NCBI GenBank assembly: GCA_017590115.1
Contig: JAGGNK010006437.1
Location: forward strand, 587,659 to 651,658
Source of the DNA: Montifringilla adamsi
Taxonomy: Eukaryota > Chordata > Aves > Passeriformes > Passeridae
Length of the DNA: 64,000 bases
Direction: 5' to 3'
Position numbers and translations under genes: made by a program. The stretch's first letter is position 1. Every line of letters begins with the position of its first letter. Under the pieces are notes generated by a model, which had not been told where the DNA came from, ran no database searches, and worked only from the letters and a program-made list of their open reading frames with translations. Shown here one piece after another: positions 21,491-31,102 of this stretch.

Positions 21491-23991
21491 TCCCTTGCAA
21501 TCTAGGACACAAATAAATTGGCTCTTCATGCATGTTAACTAATATTATCCTTAAAGCTTTGCACTGGGCACCTAGGCTTTTAAACATGACACATGAAGCT
21601 TTTCAAAACATGCTTAGAGATCACTGATTTTTCCATCAATCTCTCAAATACCTGGTTTTACCTTTCAGTGTTTCTTTAGGGGATTTTCCTTCTTGTAACA
21701 CAGAAGATCGGGTTGAAATAGATCAATAAGCTGAAAAATTATCCTAGCAGAGTTAAGCAGTACAGTGGGTCCTGACTCAGGAACACAGTGATGAAAGCAG
21801 AGGATAGGAAGGTTTTAGAATCAAATTACAAAACCGCCTTTTCCGCCTTTTTCACTAAAAGACCTTGATATTTTTAAGGAGCAAATGAGGAACAAAAGAG
21901 TGAAGACCATTCTACTACCTCTCAGAGATTGTTTTCAGACTCTATTTAGTCTTGTCATTTTTGAAGAACTGGTCTCTTCACAGTGTGCTCCTGTAAGTAC
22001 TGACTGTGCTCTACGCATTCAGATATAATTTCATCCAAATTTCTTTTAGCCATCTGCATTTTTAGACATTTGAAATTCCCCTTAAAATATATGCTGTAAT
22101 TTCAAGCACATTTTCTTGAAAGTATGGACTGAAGAAAACCTTCCAAAAACTCCTGAATTAACTCTTCTACTTTCTGGTGTTGTTTTCAGTGAAGAGGTTC
22201 TTGTTTCATTAAGATTTGTTTCATGATTTTGGAAATGCTCTCTTATGCTCATGATATGCTCAAAGTAGATATAGTTATTTCATGCATCTGAAAAAAAAAT
22301 TAATCTTAACAAGTAGCAGCCAGCAGGTGATTGAACTTAGGTTGAGGTGATAAGCATAGGCTGGTTAGTACTGATTTTATCACAGCTATTTCAGTGTTAA
22401 TGATGACTTTTCAGAACTAAAAATTCCTCTCAGGCATATCCTTACTATGAACAGCACAGTCATTATCCAATGTTTGATGCCCCTATTTTGGACTAACAAG
22501 AAAAGAATTAGTAAGGACAGCCCCTAAACAGATGACTGAAAGAGAAACCTGTGTTCAAGTGTCTGTATTTGATTAGAAAAACAGTTTAAGCCTGTATACC
22601 CCTCAAGAGATGGGAGGACTCTCCTACTGGGCAAATGCCTGATGCTCAATGATCATTCTGTGATATAACATAAAAACAAAAATTAGTAGGTCAGGTGTAG
22701 TTAGAAATCTTCCAAGCACCTACTGACACTGACTAGTTATGTCAAATCCTCACTATACAGGAAAACTCTAGGTTGGACACTATTCTTACTAAATTCCTTT
22801 AGCTGTACTTAACAGATTCTTTTGGTTATAACTAATACTTTCAGTATATTCATAGCCAAAAAGGAGACAACTACTGGCACATAAAGGACATGAGCAAACT
22901 GAAGCTGAGCCATAGGTCAGTATTTTTGCCATGAAATGATTACAAAAAAGTCCATCCTGCCCCTGAGACTGATACTCAATAGATCTCTTTCCAGCTTTTC
23001 TGTGGCCAAGGGTTCCCTATTCTTTTTTAATTTAGAGAGAAAAGAATACATATTTTCATATTTTCCACCTTATTCATATCTGTTCTTTTGATTTTGAAAA
23101 TTGGATGTAATTGTCAAAAGTTTTCAAGTTCCTGGAGTACTTTTTTTTGCTTACAAATTGCATTTTTTTAAATTGAGTCTTCATTTGAAAGTACTCTTTG
23201 ACTTATCACTGTGTTTTCCAGATTCTAAACAGTGCCATGAAAAATAATGCTTTACTACTTTCAAAACAAACAAGAAAATCAAAATGCATCTTCATTGTTT
23301 TTCTATATCTAAAGTATATTTTAAAAAAGGATGTTACAGAGTTATTTAAGGATGTGCAATTAACTATCAAACATCCTTAATCCTCTTTAGCTGTTCTGAA
23401 CTTTAATACTAGAAATCCTTTTGAAATTTTCCATATGACTGGCATGATAATGGCGTATTTGCATATGGTTTACATATTAATTTTAAAAAAGGATTTCCAC
23501 ACAGAAAAGTGCTGAACACTACAGAGGAAATTTTCAGGCTTAATGTTGTTCCACATATAACACTAGAAGTTAAAATGTGTAAAGTTAAGCCCCAGTATCA
23601 GTAAGTGAGGTGTACATGCCAATATCACTAAACTTTAAGTTGCAAAACATCATTACATCTATTTGCCAGCTCTGAAATGGTAAACACATATGCTAAAACA
23701 CTCGTTGAATTACTATAATGTAAGCCTTGAGTAACATTTGTTAATGGCTCAGAAAACTGCTAATTTGCCTGTGCAAAAGATAAACTATATTCAGCACCAC
23801 ATGGACTGACTTCTGTACCACACGCACAGTTGTAAACTGGTGATTCTTATAAATCAGAGAAATAATGCTGATGCAGACCCAGTGTTGGGTATACCATCAA
23901 GTTCAACAAGGCTTTCTAAACATAAAAGGCTTTTCCATTATTTCAGTGCAAGCAGAGACCAAAAACGACAAATGAAGAGCAGAACTACACT
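21491..23991 (+). repeat. Large direct duplication, copy 1 (2,501 bp)
   Basis: Matches 25,672-28,172 base for base at a constant offset of 4,181 with no indel. In the lines compared I saw one substitution (G at 23,390, A at 27,571). The content is AT-rich unique DNA plus the last 19 bp of the outer LTR and its CAAAT flank. A 60-codon frame (23,198-23,380) is therefore present twice; it shows no family resemblance. Confidence 0.97.
21510..21514. repeat. Target site duplication CAAAT (right)
   Basis: Second copy of the 5-bp duplication that borders the outer LTR. Confidence 0.85.
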
Positions 23992-25671
23992 ACCCTGTCC
24001 ACCCTGGCTGCTTCAAGGCAGCAGTTCTTATACAGTTTATTTCGCCCGTGGCAGAATGTCTTTGTTTCTTTCTGAGTTCTTCATATTCAAGTTGGTTTCC
24101 TTCTCTGGCTCGGGCTGCACAAAGCCTCCGTCCGGGAATAGAATAATACGCTTCCCCGATTCCGGAACCTGGCATTCAGATGGAAAGTGTTGATGGCCCT
24201 GGTCATCTCAGATAGGCATCTTGTCTGGGCCATCATCACCTGGGCGTCGCTGGGCATAGGTGTTTGTGAATGCCCATCTCCTGTGCAGCAGGAGTTTCCT
24301 TCAAATGCAAATGTGGTGGTGCCTCTCTGTCCATCTGCCGTGGTTTCGCCATCCTGGGGAAGAGCTCCCCCCCCAGCTTTGTACACAGGTGGTTTATTTT
24401 ATACATATATTTTGATATAACCTTTTATTCCCACTAATTACTACCCATATCTATAACACTTACCACTGCAGTTTTCCTTCCAGGCAGGTTAACAAAAAGC
24501 TTAGCCAAAGCTAATTTAATTTCATGAGCTCAGTCTGAAGGGGTTAGGAGGTGATCCCAGTGTGAATGCATGATAACATGTTAAGAAAGAGTAAACTGAT
24601 TGTGAACATAAAACAGATTTCAATAACAAGCAGTCAAGTTGCCATGGGAAAGAAAATTTTAAGGCCATATTTTACCACTTTACCTCATCTTCTTTTATCG
24701 AGGTCTAAAATACAATTTAAAAGCAACACAAAAATAAATGTCAAGCAGTTTAAGTTAACACAAGGCCTTCTGCTAACACAGAATACACTGTTTCTAGTTC
24801 CCCAGTGCAAGATAGTTATGCACATACTGGAGAGCATACAAAAAAGGGCTACAAAGATGATTGAGAGTCTGGAGCATGTCTCCTGTGAGAAGAGACTGAG
24901 ACAGTTGTGACTGTTGAGCCTGGAGAAGATAAATCTTGGGGGAACTCTACAATATATGGAAATACCTGTAAAGAGGGTGTAAGGAAGAATGATCCAGGCT
25001 CTTCTCAGTGACAGTACAAGTCACACACGCAAACTGAAGTACAGGGGCCTCCATCCAAATGCAAAGAAACACTCTTAACACTATGAGAGAGCCTGAGCAT
25101 AACACAATGAGAGAGACTATGCTAATTCCATGTGATGACATTTTTCCTTTAGTCTAGAGAACTCAGATGTAATCACATCGCCTTATGACTAAAGACTTGC
25201 CATTTTAATAGACTGCTCAAAATTCCTTCTTCACATTTCAAAGAGAACAATTATAAAATAAGAAAAACATGTATTTAGCCCTAGTGACATATAAGATTGG
25301 CATTAACAAACTTTTGACTTTCTCTGTAGTCCTACAAAAACAAAGGTCTTTTTTTTGTACCAGTCTCACTGTTAAGTTACAAGCCATTTATATTTGATAA
25401 TAGTAAAACCATTGGCCAATGAAGACTAGTGAAAATTTTATATTTGATAATTTAAGAGATGTAAGGCACAGGATTTCTTATAACAGATGATGACAGTACT
25501 CAAACGCAAAAAAGTAATTTCATTTTAAAATGTTATGGTATCCATATAACTCAAACGGAATCAGCTTTTGGATAACAAAACCTGGCACATTTTTTACAAT
25601 GAGGTTTCTTGAAGACCACCTACCTGAGGCTCCTAAGTTTTGATACTTGTGGCTTGGCTTGGTATATGCAA
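23992..25671. other. 1,680-bp segment between the two duplication copies
   Basis: Contains at left (23,992-24,420) a GC-richer stretch with TTTATT at 24,391-24,396 (AATAAA on minus), possibly an LTR remnant with a 99-codon minus open frame that I do not recognise. It also has unique DNA, a CR1 fragment (24,818-25,085) and more unique DNA. Its first 22 bp equal 19,567-19,588. Its right end (25,655-25,671, running 2 bp into copy 2) equals 16,643-16,661. Confidence 0.7.
24818..25085 (+). mobile_element. CR1 LINE internal 3' fragment
   Basis: CR1 blocks in order: 'aaaaaagggctacaaagatg', 'gagcatgtctcctgtgaga', 'gttgagcctggagaaga', 'ctgaagtacaggggcctcc'. It is truncated at both ends and frame-broken. 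Confidence 0.8.
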
Positions 25672-28172
25672 TCCCTTGCAATCTAGGACACAAATAAATT
25701 GGCTCTTCATGCATGTTAACTAATATTATCCTTAAAGCTTTGCACTGGGCACCTAGGCTTTTAAACATGACACATGAAGCTTTTCAAAACATGCTTAGAG
25801 ATCACTGATTTTTCCATCAATCTCTCAAATACCTGGTTTTACCTTTCAGTGTTTCTTTAGGGGATTTTCCTTCTTGTAACACAGAAGATCGGGTTGAAAT
25901 AGATCAATAAGCTGAAAAATTATCCTAGCAGAGTTAAGCAGTACAGTGGGTCCTGACTCAGGAACACAGTGATGAAAGCAGAGGATAGGAAGGTTTTAGA
26001 ATCAAATTACAAAACCGCCTTTTCCGCCTTTTTCACTAAAAGACCTTGATATTTTTAAGGAGCAAATGAGGAACAAAAGAGTGAAGACCATTCTACTACC
26101 TCTCAGAGATTGTTTTCAGACTCTATTTAGTCTTGTCATTTTTGAAGAACTGGTCTCTTCACAGTGTGCTCCTGTAAGTACTGACTGTGCTCTACGCATT
26201 CAGATATAATTTCATCCAAATTTCTTTTAGCCATCTGCATTTTTAGACATTTGAAATTCCCCTTAAAATATATGCTGTAATTTCAAGCACATTTTCTTGA
26301 AAGTATGGACTGAAGAAAACCTTCCAAAAACTCCTGAATTAACTCTTCTACTTTCTGGTGTTGTTTTCAGTGAAGAGGTTCTTGTTTCATTAAGATTTGT
26401 TTCATGATTTTGGAAATGCTCTCTTATGCTCATGATATGCTCAAAGTAGATATAGTTATTTCATGCATCTGAAAAAAAAATTAATCTTAACAAGTAGCAG
26501 CCAGCAGGTGATTGAACTTAGGTTGAGGTGATAAGCATAGGCTGGTTAGTACTGATTTTATCACAGCTATTTCAGTGTTAATGATGACTTTTCAGAACTA
26601 AAAATTCCTCTCAGGCATATCCTTACTATGAACAGCACAGTCATTATCCAATGTTTGATGCCCCTATTTTGGACTAACAAGAAAAGAATTAGTAAGGACA
26701 GCCCCTAAACAGATGACTGAAAGAGAAACCTGTGTTCAAGTGTCTGTATTTGATTAGAAAAACAGTTTAAGCCTGTATACCCCTCAAGAGATGGGAGGAC
26801 TCTCCTACTGGGCAAATGCCTGATGCTCAATGATCATTCTGTGATATAACATAAAAACAAAAATTAGTAGGTCAGGTGTAGTTAGAAATCTTCCAAGCAC
26901 CTACTGACACTGACTAGTTATGTCAAATCCTCACTATACAGGAAAACTCTAGGTTGGACACTATTCTTACTAAATTCCTTTAGCTGTACTTAACAGATTC
27001 TTTTGGTTATAACTAATACTTTCAGTATATTCATAGCCAAAAAGGAGACAACTACTGGCACATAAAGGACATGAGCAAACTGAAGCTGAGCCATAGGTCA
27101 GTATTTTTGCCATGAAATGATTACAAAAAAGTCCATCCTGCCCCTGAGACTGATACTCAATAGATCTCTTTCCAGCTTTTCTGTGGCCAAGGGTTCCCTA
27201 TTCTTTTTTAATTTAGAGAGAAAAGAATACATATTTTCATATTTTCCACCTTATTCATATCTGTTCTTTTGATTTTGAAAATTGGATGTAATTGTCAAAA
27301 GTTTTCAAGTTCCTGGAGTACTTTTTTTTGCTTACAAATTGCATTTTTTTAAATTGAGTCTTCATTTGAAAGTACTCTTTGACTTATCACTGTGTTTTCC
27401 AGATTCTAAACAGTGCCATGAAAAATAATGCTTTACTACTTTCAAAACAAACAAGAAAATCAAAATGCATCTTCATTGTTTTTCTATATCTAAAGTATAT
27501 TTTAAAAAAGGATGTTACAGAGTTATTTAAGGATGTGCAATTAACTATCAAACATCCTTAATCCTCTTTAACTGTTCTGAACTTTAATACTAGAAATCCT
27601 TTTGAAATTTTCCATATGACTGGCATGATAATGGCGTATTTGCATATGGTTTACATATTAATTTTAAAAAAGGATTTCCACACAGAAAAGTGCTGAACAC
27701 TACAGAGGAAATTTTCAGGCTTAATGTTGTTCCACATATAACACTAGAAGTTAAAATGTGTAAAGTTAAGCCCCAGTATCAGTAAGTGAGGTGTACATGC
27801 CAATATCACTAAACTTTAAGTTGCAAAACATCATTACATCTATTTGCCAGCTCTGAAATGGTAAACACATATGCTAAAACACTCGTTGAATTACTATAAT
27901 GTAAGCCTTGAGTAACATTTGTTAATGGCTCAGAAAACTGCTAATTTGCCTGTGCAAAAGATAAACTATATTCAGCACCACATGGACTGACTTCTGTACC
28001 ACACGCACAGTTGTAAACTGGTGATTCTTATAAATCAGAGAAATAATGCTGATGCAGACCCAGTGTTGGGTATACCATCAAGTTCAACAAGGCTTTCTAA
28101 ACATAAAAGGCTTTTCCATTATTTCAGTGCAAGCAGAGACCAAAAACGACAAATGAAGAGCAGAACTACACT
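25672..28172 (+). repeat. Large direct duplication, copy 2 (2,501 bp)
   Basis: Second copy of 21,491-23,991. It starts inside the tail of the ERVL LTR without the rest of that LTR, which shows that it is the derived end of the duplication. Its right end runs directly into unique DNA at 28,173. Confidence 0.97.
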
Positions 28173-28649
28173 GTTTGTGAGATGATGATTAGTCATCTAC
28201 ATTGTGGCTGAAAGATCAGGTACCTCAGTTTTACTACTGAGAATTATCTGAGGTTTAGGTGAGGAATATCCTCTATGGTTATCACATTTTAAAACTATTA
28301 ACTGGGTGATAAACACACATAAGTTGCAATGGAAATAACCATAATAAATAACAGCCTGTGAAATTGATATTTGATTTGCCTTCACTTGAACTGTGCAATT
28401 CCACAAAAAATCCAGCTACCAAACAATATCAAACCAACATTATCTACCACTAAGATAGAAACACAGCATGGATGATAAGTGCTCCTTCAGTCCTCTTTCC
28501 TTTTTAAAGGGTTTGACATAAACTGCTGATCTTCTCCCTCCCCTTATTTCAAGCTATTGAAGTTATCAAAAAATAAGGTTGGAGTGGACACACAACTGTC
28601 TTCTTATCCAGCCCTGTACAGAGAGTTTACAACTACACTATGTTACACC
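28173..28649. other. Unique DNA
   Basis: AT-rich flank right of the duplication; nothing recognised. Confidence 0.6.
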
Positions 28650-29920
28650 TAAAATACTTGCCTGATACATTTTTAAAGTGAGAGTGATGTTGACTTTTCA
28701 TCTTCTCACTCTTGCAGCATTTAATTATCATTAGAAAGGTTTTCGTCATGTCCTCTCTAAATCTTTCTTACCAATTTTCAAGGCCACTACATCTTGTCTT
28801 ATCCTCCACTTAAATAGAAATAATTTTGCTTTTATAGCAGTCTTTTTGGATATTTGAACATGACCGTGACAGAACACGCCCTTCTTTCTCTTTGAAAATT
28901 ATTTTTCCAGTTCATTAGCTGCATTTTCTGTAACCTTGAGCATCCTGGCTTTTATTTGGATGTTCATCAGTTTTTCCATGTATCTTTCTTGAGGTGATCT
29001 CAAAGATAAGCAAAGTTCTGTGCCACCCTGATTTTTTAAGATTTTCTAAGCCTTCAGATGTTTACATTCTTGTATCAAACTTTCTCACACACTTTCTGTA
29101 AACAACTTGTTTTGCATTCTTTTATAGAACAAGAGAAACTTGATAGACTATTGGTTTGTCCAGTGTAATTGGAGAGGTGGCACTTTCACCCTCCAATCCA
29201 CTGTCACATTTAGAAATCTATAAATGTTAGAGTCAGAAATAAACTTCCATTTTTTCCTGCCTTGAGAGCAACAGGGTGTCTGCGTCGTGTTGTCTCGTAT
29301 CCTATAGTGACAGTACTGGGCCCTTGAATTGAAAGATCAGTTTGCATGTACACAGAGTGCATTCTTTTTCTTATATCCCAGAAGGTCTGCCTTGTTTGAA
29401 CACCATCAAACAGTTAAACTTAACTTGTTATCCTCTATCATATTACATTTGTCTATATTTAGTTTTTCCCTGTAATTTCCACAACTTTTCATGGCAATTT
29501 CTAATTCTGTGTTGTCTATTGTATTTGCAGTTCCTCCTGACTTTGGGTCATTTAAGGACTTCATAAATTCCATTATCTGAAAATATTCAGCAGAATCATT
29601 CCCAGGATGGAGCTCTGTAAAGATCCTGTTAATATCCTTTTCTAGAATGAACCATTGATAACTGCTTCCCAAAGTAATATTTTCTTACTAGCTTTTCCAA
29701 GACAGTTTCATCTATTTCCATTCCTCAGTTATGCATGTATAATTTCAAATGTTAATTAAGTTATAATATGTCTTTACTAGTACAAAGATACGTGACAACT
29801 GCTCTGTCTCTGCTAAATAGCCTAGTCCTTATCCTGTCAGAAAGGAAACTTGGAATTATCTAGAGCCTTCTGTATGTTTCTTACAAACCCCTTCATCATT
29901 TTCCAAGTGCCTACAATTAC
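28650..29920 (-). mobile_element. Ancient, highly diverged CR1/L3-like LINE, antisense
   Basis: On the plus strand the order of blocks follows an antisense CR1-type ORF2: 'cttgtcttatcctccact' then 'gcagtctttttggatatttgaa', 'cagttcattagctgcatttt', 'aagttctgtgccaccctga', then after an LTR insertion 'cattcccaggatggagctctg', 'gaaccattgataactg' and 'cagaaaggaaacttgg'. Divergence is much higher than in the other CR1 copies here, with many stops. An old insertion predating the LTR inside it is the natural reading. Confidence 0.68.
29164..29312 (+). mobile_element. Very short solo LTR
   Basis: 149 bp from TGTAATTGG to ATAGTGACA, with TATAAAT at 29,219-29,225, AATAAA at 29,238-29,243 and a T/C/G-rich U5-like end ('gtctgcgtcgtgttgtctcg'). 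It interrupts the ancient CR1. Flanking hexamers GTCCAG and GTACTG share four of six bases, possibly a decayed target duplication. Confidence 0.6.
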
Positions 29921-30029
29921 ACACTTTCAAGAATTTTGAGTGGGGACAGAAGGATGGAATTTTCCCAATAATTGAAAAGCAAGATAAGATTACATAATTT
30001 TGTCCATATTGCCTTCCTGCTTTTTAAAG
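29921..30029. other. Short spacer
   Basis: Between the ancient CR1 and the next LTR block; nothing recognised. Confidence 0.5.
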
Positions 30030-30217
30030 ATACACATTGCAAGCCCCAAGCAGTGGCAGAAAGCAGCAAGGCTTGACCATGGCAGCCAGGTTTCTCCATA
30101 GCAGCTGCCACACCCAGCCAGGAGACATGCCCTCCAGGAAGGGGAAGGTGATCAGGGTCTTGGGTTTTCCTCAAAGTACCCAAGTAGATGGTGAGGGTCC
30201 TTTCCAGTCAGACTGGG

Positions 30218-30709
30218 TGTTACAAACGGGAACACACTCCCAGTACTAAAGTGATTTCAGCTTTTATTATAAGGCCTATGGCATAGGGGGTCCATGGGTA
30301 GAGCAGGAGCGTTCCTGGTCAATGACAAACGAGGCTGCTGCAGAGCTGGCACTGGATCTTCTTCCTTTTGAGCAGGGATGTTCCCAATGTTCAAGGTCGA
30401 GCAGCATGCTGTCACTGACTTGGATGCCCCCTTTTATACTGTATTTTGTTCCTTTGGATTGGTTTCTGTTGGGATCCTTCATTTGCATGAAGGTTTAAGG
30501 CACTGATTGGCTCTTACAGTTCTGTCCAGGCCAGCTCGTTTTTGCTTGGGAGGGGTGCACTTTACTTAGGTGTAATACAGTAAGTTGAGTACCATATTTC
30601 TTATAACTACCCTTTTAACCCCTTTACAAATATAATAACCAAACCTTTTAACAGTATATGCTTAACAATTATTAACTATTTTACAACAGTTTCTAACTTA
30701 TTTTTGACA
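30218..30709 (-). mobile_element. Nested solo LTR
   Basis: 492 bp, TG...CA ends: plus-strand left end TGTTACAAACGGG, right end TTTTTGACA. On the minus strand, TATAAAA (30,432-30,438) precedes AATAAA (30,263-30,268). Flanking CTGGG (30,213-30,217) and TTGGG (30,710-30,714) form a one-mismatch 5-bp target duplication. Comparison with 16,590-16,620 shows that the host LTR is contiguous there without it. Confidence 0.75.
30432..30438 (-). promoter_or_regulatory. TATA box of nested LTR
   Basis: TATAAAAG on minus, followed downstream on minus by AATAAA at 30,263-30,268. Confidence 0.6.
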
Positions 30710-31102
30710 TTGGGTTTTAATAAGGCCCCAGTTTAACAGCTGCTCTAATGAGTAAAGACTCACCCACCGTAGGAAAAACAGTAGAAAGACAAAAGCTCCT
30801 TGGTGGCAGCAAATCCTCCACGCAGGGACCACACACCAGCTGTCCTCCTCAGATCCCTAGAGCAAGAGAGGAAGAGGAGCAGAGCCCAGCCCCTCACCAC
30901 CCAGCCAAAATCTGGCAGTATCTGTGCCCTTCCCACGGGAATGCCCCTAAGCTGGGATAGGGCAGCCAGCTGCACTCCTCCCCCTCCCCCTTGGATACAA
31001 CTTCTCTCTTGGGTAAGTACCAGTCATTATTGTCTCTTAGCAACAGATGGGACAAAATTCCATGAGAGAAAGAAACAAAAGGAAAAATTCTAACCCCCAA
31101 TA

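Larger units (their letters stand above)
19972..21509 (-). mobile_element. ERVL-type LTR (minus) carrying a second LTR inside
   Basis: Outer LTR of about 660 bp of its own sequence (19,972-20,241 and 21,120-21,509), the same family as 10,167-10,870. On the minus strand the start is TGTCCTAGATTGCAAGGG. R/U5 contains AATAAA (minus, 20,120-20,125) and 'tttgcctgagagcccccc'. A CAAAT target duplication flanks both sides, so the insertion is a single event. The last 19 bp (21,491-21,509), with the adjoining duplication, were later copied together with flanking DNA to 25,672. Confidence 0.9.
30030..31102 (-). mobile_element. ERVL-type LTR (minus), left end truncated, with an LTR inside
   Basis: Paralogue of the split LTR at 15,844-18,428. 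Its minus-strand start (TATTGGGGGTTAGAATTTTTCC, a decayed TGTT start) lies at 31,102. The blocks 'gagagaaagaaacaaaagg' (31,061-31,079), 'gtctcttagcaacagatggg' and 'ttaataaggcccc' match 18,330-18,410 and 18,022. 30,710-31,102 and 30,030-30,217 are the two sides of the nested LTR. The left limit is approximate because the usual end is missing. Confidence 0.65.

Noticed and set aside
24087..24386. Minus-strand 99-codon frame in the spacer of the duplication
   Set aside because: It is in GC-richer, possibly LTR-derived sequence with no recognisable domain. Overlapping frames on the other strand are equally long.
23198..27561. Identical 60-codon frame present twice (23,198-23,380 and 27,379-27,561)
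   Set aside because: It is identical only because the 2.5-kb segment is duplicated. It shows no codon bias, motif or splice context.
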